A stretch of 64,000 nucleotides of DNA, taken from contig NC_134652.1 in the NCBI RefSeq assembly GCF_030463565.1, positions 19,259,397 through 19,323,396 on the forward strand, given 5' to 3'. The DNA comes from Pelecanus crispus (Eukaryota > Chordata > Aves > Pelecaniformes > Pelecanidae). A program made the position numbers and the translations under genes. Positions 25,781 through 51,073 of this stretch are shown one piece after another. The notes under the pieces were generated by a model. It was not told the DNA's origin and did not search any database. It was given only the letters and a program-made list of their open reading frames with translations. Every line of letters begins with the position of its first letter. The first letter of the stretch is position 1.

Positions 25781-28284
25781 CAAGACCTGCTGGCCTGCTC
25801 GGTACCAAAACCGAGCCCGCAGTGGCAGCCAGAAGCCCAGGATACCCCTGCCCGTAGTGGAACATGTCTGCCGGCGAGCACCTCCGTTGCACGGCAAGGT
25901 GGAGATTTTTCAGCTGTAACGTTGTCAGATGACGAGAAGCAGAGCGAGTAACGCGAGCCCTCCTGCTGAAACCTTGCCGAAAGAAAAAAACAAATAAATT
26001 TTGAGTCGCATTGTGCCTAATCAGTACCTGAAACACCAGCGAAAACAAGCTAGCGAGGTCCTAGGGGCAGGCGCTGGGCTGCGGGCACAGCAGGCAATCG
26101 CCTGCTCTGTTAGCCAGAGAACAAACAGCGATGGCACGGGTAAAGGGCGAGCCAAACGTTGCAATGGCTGGAGAGCAGCTATGCCACTGAAAAGCCACGA
26201 ACCGATTTGTTTTTAAACTACTACATGGCAAGAAACGAGATACTGAGCTTGGCACAAAAGGCCCCCGGAAAACGTGATTTACGCCTCCCTTTTGACAGAG
26301 CTGTTAAAAATATTCATAATGTTTGCAATTTTGGAAAAAGCGGTTGTTTTGGCATGTAGTTTGGATCAGAAAACCAACTTCCAGGCGGTTCTCTGTGCGG
26401 ACAAAACTCGAGTCAGGTTACTGCCCTGCTGCAGAATGTGCTTTTGTTGCTGAAAAACCGCTACATTGCAAAGTTTTCAGGAGGTTCACAGTGTGGCTGG
26501 AGTATTAACTAAAAAGAAATGCCTAAGTAATTGATGGTGGATTTCAGTGAATGAGCCGAAGGAAATGAAACATGGGGTTACACCATCAATGGCAAAATAT
26601 TGCCATGGCAATGGGTAGCTTTGCCAGGAATAAACAAACAAACAACAACAGGCCTCTTCTCTCTCAGCAAAAAGTTAGAGAATTTTCTGTTCTCACCTCA
26701 CCAAAGTCTGTGCTTTTGGACATCTCGGAGGGGAGAAGATAGTGTACCCTACTTACGCAAGTCCCACAAATCCAGCTCCCTTCTCAGTCGTACAATTAGA
26801 TCATTTCCAGAGCAAGAAGTAACCTTTATGCCCAGGGGAAGGCATCAACATTTGCTTTATAATGATTTCAGTGCTTTGGTTACTGTAATTCTGTGCCTTC
26901 TTTTCTTACAGAAGGTGGAAGGGCTCAGAAATAACGCAGCTCTGTGTCACCCCTAGTTGAAGTCAGTCTTGCTTCAGGAGAGACTGCTGACAGGGGAGAT
27001 TTCCTTATGAGCCAAAATATGGGCCCGCGCTTAAATTAATAAAGAGCTTTAAAAAAACCACACCACAGAGAGCAAGGGAGCTGAGAAAGCACGAGCTGCC
27101 CTTTTCCGCAGGCGCGGGTGCCAGGCGGGGAGCGTGCCGATGCACAGGCACCGGAGTCCTCTCCCAGCAGCGCCTTCAGCAGCGGCCCTCTGCCTCTGAA
27201 AGCTTTCTGGACGCTTCTGGCCATCCCCAGTCCCTCAGAGGATGCAGTCCCACCCCTGGGTGGGAGCTCTGCAGGTCTCCTCTCAACCCAGGGAGGTGGA
27301 CCTCAGCCACCGCCCTGGTAAGGACTCGGCCGTGCTGGGGTCCTGCCTAGTGTCCGTATGCTGAATTTCTTGCAGTTTTGCAGGCTGTTGTCCCCCTTCG
27401 CCATCTGCCACACGTAGCATCTGAAATTCCCACTGGGCACCCGTATCTGGGTATGCGCTGGGCCTTGCTGGCGTCATTCCTGAGGAAGACAGATGTGGCC
27501 CGGTGTTGGCCCTGAGATTTCATGGCCTGTAGAGCAGGAGCAATGGGCCAGAGCCAGGTGGCCGTGTGGCATCAAAGGAGGAATCACCGGCAGTGAAGAG
27601 AGATCTTCTGGCTTACCGTGTCTCCTGGTGAGGAGACAGCACCTACGTGAAGGAGCCAATAGCGAGCATGTCTGTAGTAAACTTCTGTACCATCGGGTCG
27701 ACCCTAGCAGACTTTGTGATCTGTGTAACGCAAACAGTGCTGCCAGTCTGACGGGGAAGTGTCAAGACCTATTAAAGTTTGCAAAACTCTTCTAATAGCA
27801 ATCCTATATCGGAAAAAATAAAATCATCCCATATGGCTTTCCAGCTATTTGTCATTCATTAGTTTTGTCTTACCATTCTTTCTATATTAACACTTAGTTG
27901 CTGCTTAAGTTCCCTATAAAATATTTAATGTAGTTTACTGTAAAGTCTTCAGGCTGAGGACTGTTTCTTACAGAGTATTCATACTGCACCTAGCACTGAT
28001 TTCAATTGAAGCCCCCAGGCAGTATTGTAAAGATTCATTATTACCATCCAGATCTGTCCCTACCCCGTCACTTTTCAAAGAAGGTCCATTCTTAACTACA
28101 GGTTTAACATAGCTGGTGTTTAAATAATAATTTTCTGTTTTCCGTCTAAAATGATCAAACCAGTCTCCAAGCAAATACATTTTTTAACTTGAACTTTTAA
28201 TTAATGTTGTCCATTTTGAACGGTGCTTGATCCACTTTATTTAACCAGCTCAGAAAACATGTAACAAATGAGAATGGTTCTTTT

Positions 28285-28288
<4 letters not shown>

Positions 28289-28319
<31 letters not shown>
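28289..28319. repeat. Poly(A) run, 31 nt
   Basis: An uninterrupted run of 31 A. No gene or LINE body recognisable to me adjoins it, so its origin is unclear. Confidence 0.9.
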
Positions 28320-28323
<4 letters not shown>

Positions 28324-28620
28324 GTTGGGCTCTATTTTGCATGAGAAAATACTTTGTTTAGGAATGACAGTTGTAGGCATTCGCTCATACATTGTAATAT
28401 TTTCCATGTGTGGCAGCTTGTTTTTCAGTGGTACAAATATGTGCAATAAGGGCTAAGGATAAAAATTAATCTAACAGCTTTTGCAGCAATGCTTTTGATG
28501 GTTTCACTCGATTTCATTTTCCTGTGAATACTGCCGTTAGTTCTGCTGCTTGCAATATGTGAAGCATAATTCTCAAAGGTTCACGAGGTTGTAGGATCCA
28601 GTAAGAGATGACTGATTTCT

Positions 28621-28668
28621 CCCCCCACACACATACACTCCACCCCACACCCACTCACCCACCCACCA
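28621..28668. repeat. CA/CCCAC-rich simple tract
   Basis: A pyrimidine-biased tract of CACACA and CCCAC/CCCACC units, about 430 bp upstream of the LGI1 start codon. Confidence 0.85.
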
Positions 28669-28818
28669 GCAAAACATAATGCTGTACTATTTTTGGTAAC
28701 AGGGAAAGGGCCTCCCTGTGAAAACAGAAAGCAGTGTATTTCTCAGTTACATCACTTTGCAATCTAATGCTGTGTTGTGCTCAGTGTTTTTGTGGTGATG
28801 CAAGTCTTTTTTTTTTTT

Positions 28819-28840
28819 TTTTTTTTTTTCTCCCCTTCAG
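28819..28840 (+). promoter_or_regulatory. Strong splice-acceptor-like site upstream of LGI1 exon 1
   Basis: A 23-T run followed by CTCCCCTTCAG gives a near-ideal polypyrimidine tract and 3' splice site at 28840. If used, the first LGI1 coding exon would begin at 28841 and be preceded by an untranslated exon upstream. This is sequence-based inference only. Confidence 0.4.
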
Positions 28841-29099
28841 CCGGTTGGATTTTCCCCATCTTACAGCACCTCGCAGGTCTCTTCTCTGAGCAGTACGTTG
28901 CCTGAGTGAGTGGAAACATACAGATCAGCTGCAGGTTTCTGTCTACAAAAACAGAGTGAAAGAGAAAGAAAAGGGTTGGGAAACCAGAGACAAATATTGA
29001 CCTGGACTTATAGAAAGACATCCAATGGCTGAATAAAGAACCCCTGTTCATGTTTTGGGATATTCTTTCAACTGGCTGGAACGAGAGCGGATCAAAAGA

Positions 29100-41210
<12,111 letters not shown>

Positions 41211-41560
41211 CACTCATAATTCTGAGATTACATCAGACCTTCTGCCATAAGTGGACAAAATGAACTAAATGCATGATGACTCTCTTATCTTACTTCCAAA
41301 TGAATGCCTTTAAAAGTTGAGATTGCTAGAACAAAGTATTACTAGTATCTTCATCTTTAATTGTCAAGTCTAGTGGTGTTGGAAGTTGCATTTTTTAACA
41401 AAAAGAAATTAAATTAACTGTTCTTTGCATCCACAATATGTAAATATGTGTGCAACTGCATCTGTTGCTATAAAGAATATGAAGATGTACTTTTCCATTT
41501 ATTTATTCACCTGTTTGAAACAACTGCCAAATAAAATGTTTACATTTTGTGTCTTTCACA
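41211..41560 (+). other. LGI1 3' untranslated region (estimated end)
   Basis: Sequence after the TGA stop up to about 25 bases beyond the first AATAAA at 41530-41535. The end is estimated from the signal and the downstream T/GT-rich stretch. A second AATAAA at 41619-41624 could give a longer form. Confidence 0.65.
41530..41535 (+). terminator. LGI1 polyadenylation signal AATAAA
   Basis: Canonical hexamer 320 nt after the stop codon, followed by a T/GT-rich region (ATTTTGTGTC) as expected for a cleavage site. AATAAA at 41619-41624 is an alternative. Confidence 0.7.
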
Positions 41561-44500
41561 TTTCAAACATTATTTGCAGGTGATACTCTTTATTTGTGTA
41601 TATATTATACACATATAAAATAAACCCAAGAAGGCATATTGCCCAATGCAGTGTCATACTGCGTGGAAGATGTACAATATCGAAGATCAGGTGGGTTTTA
41701 CATATAACAAGAAGTTCTTGACAAAAATTGAACCCCAATCCTATAAATTATCACCTGGACATATCCTTGCACTTATGTGAAGCTTCGCTGATTTAAACAG
41801 GACTCCACCCAGAAAAAAGTGTTCAGTTACATAGATCCAGTAGTAGGATGGGGCTTTGTACTGTGTATAGCTGGAAGTACCTGATTTTCTAAAAATTTAC
41901 AAAGAAATCAGCAGAATAAAAGACGATGTGAAGGTCTGTCTTTCTCCACCTCATGCTGAAGCAGCACAAAACAAATCTCTGATATGACAGTGGGGCCGTT
42001 ACTGTGCTGAAAGCTAGAGGCACAGCTTATTTTTCAGCTAGCATCTTTTCTATATCTGAACTGTCACACGTCACTTGCATGAATTGTGTGTCCCTGTCAA
42101 GTCGTTCCACTGTAACTGCAATTATTTAATCTTCAATGAATTTATTCATTATTCTGAATGAAGCTAGTGAATGTGAAGTCGTTTTTTTCCACTATCATGC
42201 AATGAAGTTTAGTAAGAGATACTTCTGAAATTCAGGGAACTTTGAACGTGGCAGGACAAGTTCAGCTGGTGTAGCATATGCAACTCCAGGAAAGCTACCT
42301 GCGTCTGTTAAATTACACCAAGCCTGAATTTGGCATGAAAATCTATTACAAACTCAAATTTAAAATAGTCTTTTGTTTACATACATCTAGTGCATCATTT
42401 GTGAGAAACCTATACTGCTGCTGAAGATCATTTGGTGCAGCTCAGGAAGAGAGCTCAAGTTGATTTTACACATTTTTGCACTTCACTTGAAGTTATCAAG
42501 CCTTGTGCTCCAGTGCCATCTTTAAAATATACACATGAATACGGTGTATGTTTATACACATTTCTAACATTTCTAACATTTCTAACATTCACAGACGTTA
42601 ATTGGCAAATGAGACTTATCATACTGTGCATGTCAGCTAATCACACAAGCTGATTCTGCAAGCTGGCTGCTCCCTCTACTCAGAGAGACCCCCAAAATGG
42701 CAGAGCATTATGGTGCTGCTGAGAGCACCTGCAGCAGAAAAATAATCGTTAAGAAAAAAGACATATAATGTATATTTGAAGAAGCCAGCCCTAAACAGTA
42801 TGCTTCTGTAATAGAGTTTTTTTATCTTAAATGTTATTTGAAAAGAAAAAAATCCCATGTGAACAATACTACCCTAATAAGTTAATTTTTCAGATGCCTT
42901 TTTATCCATAGCTGCCTATGCTCTCATCAGTATTTGGCTTAATAACTACCTATTCCATAAGTACTTACAGTGTGAATAGAAAGATTTTAAACTATGTTTC
43001 ACAGTTGAAACCTCAAAATCTTTTCTTAATAAATACATAACCAAAAATCATCTTGATAAATCATCACTTGCTTGACAGGTTTCCTTTATAAATTTTTAGC
43101 TTTTATATGAGCATGCTTTCAAACCCCAGATGAACCCAAATAATCTCTTATTACATCTTGTTGGCTGCACACAATGTTGCCAACTCAGTTTGTCCATCTC
43201 TTCTTCAAAGCACCTTGCATGGCAAAGGAATGAAATGGAAAGTCATGAACCAATCTCCGATCTACCAGCAAATCATGAAGTGTTTTCTACTTCATCTTGT
43301 CTTTTGTTTCAGTCTTTTACTTAAGGTCCTATTGAATTACATGCACTGATTTTGATCTGATTTTTCCCATTATACTTGCCTACATGCACTCTCTATCAAA
43401 TTATACAGATAATGGCCATGTATCCTTCTCATTATGGACATATTATGGACATCTGGCTGAGTTTAAGTGGAGTTGGATAACCTTGCTAATCTGCTACCAA
43501 CATTTGTTTACAAACACTATACCCCAATATATTGCCTCACAATTGTACCTTGAGAAGGTTATGTTTCATGGAATTATATTTCAGAGCTAGCCAGCTAGAT
43601 GCTCTATGCTATAGTAGTGCTATGATTGTTTTCCTGAGTTAATTTGTTCTGAAATAATGTGACGGACTTATAAGAATTCACTGTTACTCCTGGGTTTAAA
43701 GGAAGAGTTTAGAAGCCTGCAAGGGTATGAGTCACTAGAATTTTACATTCAAAATACCTGTAAAACTAGCCACGGTACAGTGGAGGGCGGTAAGGGATTA
43801 ATCTGCTGGGTTAATTTGTTGAAGCATGCAACTGTGTTATCAGTTTGGTTGTTCCTTCAGGAAATTTAATCTGTAGTCAAACACTAATGATTTGGGAAGT
43901 TCTTAATGTCTATGTAATTTTTGGAAGGTCAACTAATCGCTACAAAATGCTGAATCTAAATCTGTTCTCTTTTGAAAATCCCTTTCTCTAGTCAATTTAT
44001 GTCAGGTGGAGATTCACAGCGACTACAGACGGTTTCTTATTGTGCAAGTATAGCATTTCATTGCACCACATAAGGAATTGGGCTATTTTTAGAACAGAAC
44101 TCATAATCCTTAACGTAGAAGAGTGTAAAGGCTCATTAGGTGGCTCCCTATGCTGTTTCTTCCCAATTTCAGAGACTGGGGATTTTAACAGCTCCTCTGG
44201 GCATAAGGCCATATTCCATCCTGGTTCTCTGCTCAGTATTCCTTCTGGTATCAGTGGAAGTCCCAGACAAAAACTAAACCAGAACCTTTTATCATATATA
44301 CATTAATACTTCTTTTAAACGTTTAAAAAAATCCATTCCTTTCAGCAAAGTCTATGTTACTTGTGGCTGACTGGTTGTCTTTTGTGGTTGTAATGGATTT
44401 TCTAAACTCCCTCATCATTTTGTTTATGACTGACAGAGTATGTAAAGTACTAAAGGTATTATAGAAGACAGTTTTGGAGGTTATTAATGGACAGTACTGA

Positions 44501-46529
44501 TCCTTGACGCTTAGTCATGTGAATGTCTAAGACAGGAAAAACTGTTAATGGAATTGTATTGTATTCCTACAGCTACTTCACTGTATTTTTAACAGAGCAC
44601 AAATATAAAAGAATAGACACTTCTCTACTCTGGAAGGGATATATTAAATACACCATCTGTAGCTTTTTTTCTTTATCTGTTGTAATATCTAGGACTTGCA
44701 GGTTTTTTCTTTCCACTTATCTTCCATTGAAAACATATTCCAAAATGCACTCTTCCTACTAAGAAGAAAATTCAGTAAGGAAAAATCTCATTCTGTAAGG
44801 TAAAACCAAAACAAACAGAAATAGGAACAAATTGTATTATTGGTTTGGAGTTGCATTTTAATTATAACTTCTCTTAATTCTCTTTTTTTTTTTTTTTTTA
44901 AAGTTATTTGCAGGGCTGATAACAGCCATTCAAAGCACACTTGAGGATGGGAAACAATTATTAGCATAGTTAATAATATGTGTGATACGCTTTGATACTT
45001 TCTAGTGAGAAGCTAAATGTCTAACAGCTGTATTTATGTATATGAGCATTACAATATATTGTGTTAGTATTCAATGGAAAATAAAGAATATTTAAACCAT
45101 AGAAGTAGCAAACAGTCCTCAGACTGTTGATGAACACTGCTGATAATAGCACCAAGAGAAAGCAGAGAAGTCAGCATGCCCAAAATGTTACAACTAGGGA
45201 CTGAATATAAGCCCGTAGCAAGTCTCAAGACTCTGGGATTCTTCCCTTTCAAGGAAATATTTTCCTTACCATGAAACAGATAATGTGTTCCTCCTCAGTG
45301 GGGACCCCTGAAAATCCAGACGATCACCCACTTTTTGCAAAATATAGCAAGAGGCTTAGAAATTTAATGTGCTACATCCATGATCTAAATCTGTGGCAAT
45401 TTTTCCTTTTGACATCTCCCTGTTACATCAGCGGCAACAGTGGTGACACGACTGGAGCGGTAAGCAGGCCATTGCCCACCGAAAAGGCCAGGGCCCTGCC
45501 GGAGCAAGACAGAAGCTAAGCCAGGTTCAACAGATGGAAGATCCAAACCCAAACACTCAGCGCATTCAGCTGGTCATGCCTTCCCCGCTGCCTAGCAGGC
45601 TTTCTGTCCCATTTGTTAAGACGTATTGCAAACACTCAAAGCTACCTTTCATATGCCTGCAAGCCTTCTCCTCTCACACCTGCTGATCTGGAGATCTGAG
45701 CGTGGCAGTAAAGCTGGGATTTAGACTCGTACTGATTAGAATGGCTAAACACGTTTTTGGGGTCGGGAACTAACCGATAAACGTTGAGGTCTTGAGGAAC
45801 TGCCTGACTAACTGCTAATGGTAACTTTTCTTCATTACTGATGACTCTGAATTCTAATGGCTGGTGTTATAGCCATGTCTCTGTTTATAGTCCACTTAAA
45901 CAAAGTGCTGAGAGGCCAGCCTAACCCTATTCCTATTCAGGAATTTTCCTGAAATGAACTATAGCTACAAAGACCTCCAGTGTGCTATACAGAAGTGGTG
46001 TTGTATTTGTGCTTTGAGACTTTGAATTTCTCCAATTAGTTATTCTAGTGTAATACATCTGTCTTCAAATTCATTACAATAGAAAGCAATTTGCCCCCAA
46101 ATATGCATATTTATATTCATATAATTGTTTATTTATTCTCCAAATAAACTGAAGTGGATGATGGTAATAATTATGTTACTGTTCCCAATCTCTCATTCAT
46201 TAAATCAATTTTTGAATTCCTAAAAGTTGTTTTCAACTCAGCCTTACTTTATGCTTCCTACTGAATTATTTCAATTGAAAAAGGACTTTCTGACCCATTC
46301 TCACTTCCTGTTTGAAGGCCTGGATAGCGACAGCAGTATGTTAGCAAGTTGTCAACCTGCCCAGATGGTGAATATCCAAGAATGCTGAAAGAGCTTCAGA
46401 ATAAACAGGCTGATCTGCTAAGAATACACAGTCCTTCATTAAAAACCATTTATGTGCAAAAGAACTGGAAGTAACAAATATCGTGTCTATTTTTATAAAA
46501 AGTTCATGGGATAATCAGTGGAGTTTCAG

Positions 46530-47010
46530 ACCACTAAGATCTGCATTTACATCTGGTTGAATATCTGAAATGATAATCGAAAATGGAAGTGTAAAATTTC
46601 AGGAGAAAGTAGGTAACTAAACAAGTGGGGCAGGCTGACTAGTGAAATGCAGGGTCCAGAAATGCAAATTATTACACATAGGAAAGAAATGCTCACAAGG
46701 TTTAAAATTAGCAGTAAAGAAAGGCAACTTGACGTTGTTGTGAACAACTCAGCAAGACACTGATCTCAATATACAGCTACAGGAAAAAGCAAATAATGTT
46801 ACAACATGTGCAGGATAGTAGGGAGAATACAACACTACATGTTATGGCAAATCAATGCTGCTGCCTTATCGGAGATACTGCATGCAGTACTAACCTGGTC
46901 ATCTCAAAAAACACACTGCAGAATGATTAAGGACTCAGAGAAACGTGGTAAAACTCATTGAAGGTGTGCAACAAGATGACACTTGACTTTACCAAACACC
47001 AAGCCATAAA
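46530..47010 (+). mobile_element. Degraded ancient CR1/L3-like LINE remnant
   Basis: The stretch resembles, at DNA level and in order, the C-terminal coding region of old amniote CR1/L3 elements. Examples are a TTACACATAGGAAAGAAA block, GGTTTAAAATTAGCAGTAA and TGGTCATCTCAAAAA. No frame survives. Assigned from pattern memory. Confidence 0.35.
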
Positions 47011-49071
47011 CCAAAATACTTCCCCTCAAATTAAACTGTGGCATTCATTGCAATAGGCAGTTGTTGAGAACAAGAACATGGCATTCAGAAAACTGTCAAA
47101 CATGGGCCAATTACATAAAAAGTGTATTTCTCTTTTTTTAGTACTTAAAATAATTTCTAATTATTAGGAAAGAGGAGATTCTTTGCACTTCTGTCAGAAG
47201 CATCTGGCTGTAGCCATTTTGGACAAGAGGACAGCCAAGCAGCTGGATAATGAATGTGCTCCAGCGTGGCATTTCCTATTTTCAGTCTTTGAGAGACATT
47301 GCTCAGAAATTAGCTCAACTTTGTTGCTGAGATTCACAAAATAAAATATATGATGTACATATGAATTAGCTGTTCAGAAGCATTTACAATACTGAGAACA
47401 CAAACACAGAAAAAATCTGGAAGATACTGGCAACATATATTTTGAGGATGTCAACAATTAGAAAATTTTGGCAAACTATTTGCAAGCGCTTTAAAATGTA
47501 ATTGCACAACTTTGGCTGGCTTCAGCTATGTAAGTCCTGACAGACATAGGCCCCCTTGGGAAGAATAGAACTCAGCCTTTTTATAAGCTTATTATTAAGA
47601 GTTGAATAGTAGAGCTGTAGAAACATTAGTTGCAAAGTACCTTATGATTAACCACGTAATAGCATTGTCCTGTGAGGGAGTAATTTCTAAACCACAAGAA
47701 CAGACCACCAATTTTGGAAAAAAACCCGAACAAACAAAGAAATAAACAACCCCAAATTTCACAATTTCTGAGTAACTGTGAAATTTGAAAACTCTATCCT
47801 GCTCCTTTTTGTCCTCCCCATACAATAACATAATGATACTGCCCATTCAGGAAAAACACCAGTAAATATGTTGTTCCAGAGTGTAAAACAAAGGAAGAAA
47901 AAGGACAAAGGTGGGACGGAAACAATAGTTTCTGGTCAGGAAATCTGTTTGGTTCTGGAAAGTTTAATTGCACCTGTGAATGTCTAAATTTTCTGATATA
48001 TAGAACATTACTGGAAAGAGAACATCTTTTTAATGTTTACGTTTGAAGGCATTAGCTACCTCAATTACAAACTGCAAACACCAATAAAAATCCACTGCTT
48101 TTAAATAATCCATACGCACTGGCATTCATCCAATCTTAAACCCTATCTCTAACTTTTCCCTAGCATTCTTTAAGATAACAATAACTCCTTCAAACTAAAC
48201 TCGCTTCAAGGCTGAGACCAAGAGAAAATATCTTGTATAGCAGCCACTAGGAAAGCTCTGCCTTTCTATACAGGGTTCTGGAGTACATCAAACTGCAACG
48301 GCAGTATGATAATCATATTGTATCAGCTTGAACCAAATAGGAAATGAATGTTTGTTCCATTTTGGAGTTTCTGTAAAGTTATTTTGAGAGCGGTGACACT
48401 ATCAAAGGATCTAAGAATAAGAAAAAAGGAAGCTAATTTCAACTGCTGCTCCAAAAGTCCTGTTACTGGGGTGGTTGCGACTGTTGTCTAAAAGTATGCA
48501 TAAATGTAACTAGGTAAAATTGCAAAATAATCAATTAATTCAATGACATGAGCTGTAAAGTGTACCTGGCAAGACTATTACAAATAAATTATGCTACAGA
48601 GATATCACTGTATACAACCAGAGCTCTCTTAAGCCAGTAAATTGCAAAGTTCTGTTTCCCTGTCTGAGAGTACCTTGTAGCCCTCCTTGTGTTTGCACAA
48701 GGAACAGGCAGCCCAGAAGCTGCCCTTGGAAGGAGGGAACAAGCTCCATGTGTGCCTCAACAGCGACAATTTCCTTGAAGTACAGCCACGGACCGGAGGC
48801 ACTCCTCCCAGAGACAAGGACAACTCAGCAGGGTCTTGAGGACACCAGCTCTTGCATTTCAGAACATTCCCAGTTTTGCTGGTATTTCAGAGGGAGTAAT
48901 CAGCTTGCATGTGACATCAAACCCAAGCTCACTTAGCATCCACTTGCTGGGGAGCCAGGAACAGATTGCAGAGATCAGCACACTCTGCAAAAGCTTGGTC
49001 AGCCCATTCCTGAGGGGCTGCCACACTGGCACTGTTAGCAGGATCTGAGCTAGCTGAGGTTACAGGGACAT

Positions 49072-49160
49072 AAAAATAACCATTCGGAGTTAGACCAGGG
49101 TTCATGTACTCCAACGCCCTGCCTACTTGGTCAGAAGTGATGCTTATAAAAAAAAAAAAA
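49072..49160 (+). repeat. Possible old interspersed-repeat remnant with A-tail
   Basis: AACCATTCGGAGTTAGACCA and following bases recall a common reptilian repeat (CATACTGGGTCAGACCA type), ending in an A-run at about 49148-49163. Weak assignment. Confidence 0.3.
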
Positions 49161-49614
49161 AAAGAGTATGGGAAATACAGCACGATGATTTCCCAGGATA
49201 ACCTCTCAGCCTCCAGCAAGGAAGGAAAAGAAACCACGCTTCCTGCCTTGAGGAAGTATTCTTGTGGACAGCAAAATGCCTAGAATTGGTACATTCTGCA
49301 TGCATGGCAGCAGCAGGGGTTTTTTTCTATAATGAGGAATGCTGTTCTGCATTGCAGCTCCTGGAGGTAATGAAGGAGCACTGACTTCACTTAAAAAATA
49401 ATGAAAACAAAAAAGACCCTACCTGTATCTGTGACTCTGACAAATGGAAAGGGTTTTAAAACCTATATTGCAGGTTTTCCTTCCATAACAACAACAGTTA
49501 GGGTTGGATTTCAGATCATTCCCTTTTAACACACTAGTACAAGCAAACTGAGAGGAGCAGACATTGCACTAGCATGTCAGAACAAGATGAGAGGTGCACA
49601 GGCTGAATCATGTT

Positions 49615-49712
49615 AGTGTTTTGTATATATCATGTTTATATAAATACAGAACATAAATATGTTTTATATAAATAATATATCATTCATATATAAATATATA
49701 TATATGTATGAT
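49615..49712. repeat. AT-rich microsatellite-like stretch
   Basis: TATATA, TATAAATA and ATATAT units over about 100 bp. Confidence 0.8.
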
Positions 49713-50407
49713 AGAGTCCCAATACACTAATACTGATCCATCACCTGTGACAAGGTTATGTACATTGTACGTAATTTTTGTTCTGGGGAAAAGTAGAAGC
49801 CAAGGAAGAATAATTTCTTTCAAGTAAGACATATAAATGAATGCTTAATAATTCATAGGAGTTGCACGTAAGGAAGTTTCCCCCTTCCTGCCCTGCAGAG
49901 CAGCCCCAGGCAGATACCTTACAGAATAGGAAACATACTGTGCAAGTGCCAAGAAATGCAGCTGATTGAAATAGTTCCCTCCCCTTCCACAAAGATAAAC
50001 TGTACATTCAGTCATTCCTATTGCTGCAAAAGATCAGTTATGTTGACAGTGAAAAAATATAATTATACAAATTATCTTATTTCAACAGCCACAAATGCCA
50101 TTATAGAACAGAACAAAACAAATCCAGCAAAAAAGATCAGTGGCAACTGTGAGCAATTTCCACTTCCCTCTACTCCTCCTTGGGAGTTCTAACATTTGAT
50201 GGCACTCAAGCTGCACTTCTACTATTTGATTTCTGTACTGTACTGCCTGCCAGAAAAGAAATCTCTGGAAAATCACCACAAACTTTAAAGTTACGTAATT
50301 TTTTATTTCTCTTTCTCTTCTCTCTACAGTGCTGACTGCTATGAAGAAGGAATAAAATACTTCCCCTTGTCTACTACTAATTTTCTGAGTAATTTAGAAA
50401 GAGCATG

Positions 50408-50994
50408 TATTTCAGGTTATGGAGCAGATCATCTTGAGTGCCATCACATGGCACATACAGGACAACCAGGTGATCAGGCCCAGTCAGCATGGGTTTATGA
50501 AAGGCCAGGTCCTGCTTGACTGACCTGATCTCCTTCTATGACAAGGTGACACGCTTAGTGGATGAGGGAAAGGCTGTGGATGTTGTCTACCTAGAGTTTA
50601 GAAAAGCCTTTGACACCGATTCCCACAGCATTCTCCTGGAGAAAATGGCTGCTTATGCCTTGGACAGGAGTACCCTTTGCTGGGTAAAAAACTGGCTGGA
50701 TGGCCAGGCCCAAAGAGTTGTGGTGAATGGAGTTAAATCCAGTTGGCAGCCGGTCACACGTGGTGTTCCCCAGGGCTCAGTATTGGGGCCAGTTCTGTTT
50801 AATATCTTTATCAATGATCTGGACGATGGGATTGAGTGCACCCTCAGTAAGTTTGCAGATGATACCAAGTTGAGCAGGAGTGTTGATCTGCTTGAGGGTA
50901 GAAAGGCTCTACAGAGGGATCTGGACAGGCTGGATCGATGGGCCGAGGCCAAGTGTATGAGGTGCAACAAGGCCAAGTGCTGGGTCCTGCACTT
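50408..50994 (+). mobile_element. CR1 LINE fragment, RT domain (first of two adjacent)
   Basis: Plus-strand CR1 ORF2 remnant. The frame from about 50516 to 51025 (169 codons) has RT motif B ([13 protein letters not shown]) and motif C (FADDTKL). Motif A reads YLEFRKAFD, where the usual first Asp is Glu, so activity is unlikely. The fragment stops at CTGCACTT with no CR1 3' end and is followed by unrelated A-rich sequence. A second CR1 fragment begins 79 nt later and repeats its last 74 nt. Confidence 0.93.
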
Positions 50995-51073
50995 AAATAA
51001 AAATGAAAAGCTAATCTGCATGTGAACAAGAGTTCAGTCATTTGTCAATCTATGCATTTTATTATTTGTCAGC

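Larger units (their letters stand above)
25781..28840. other. LGI1 5' flanking region
   Basis: About 3 kb without recognised exons. It holds a run of 31 A at 28289-28319, a CA/CCCAC tract at 28621-28668 and a run of 23 T at 28807-28829 that forms part of an acceptor-like signal ending at 28840. Confidence 0.6.
41561..50407. other. Intergenic region downstream of LGI1
   Basis: About 8.8 kb without recognised genes. It holds a three-unit 10-bp tandem (TTCTAACATT) at 42561-42592, a T-run at 44883-44899, a degraded LINE-like stretch at 46530-47010, an old repeat remnant at 49072-49160 and an AT microsatellite at 49615-49712. Confidence 0.6.

Noticed and set aside
24676-26048. Open frames of 224-435 codons on both strands (GRAEQGRAG-type repeats)
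   Set aside because: They are translations of the stop-free 5/10-bp minisatellite and exist in several frames at once; no start context, splice signal or known domain.
28289-28319. Poly(A) run as the tail of a processed pseudogene
   Set aside because: No coding remnant precedes it on either strand.
42561-42592. Three direct repeats of TTCTAACATT considered as a CRISPR-like or satellite array
   Set aside because: Only three contiguous 10-bp units without spacers; an ordinary micro-tandem repeat in a vertebrate genome.
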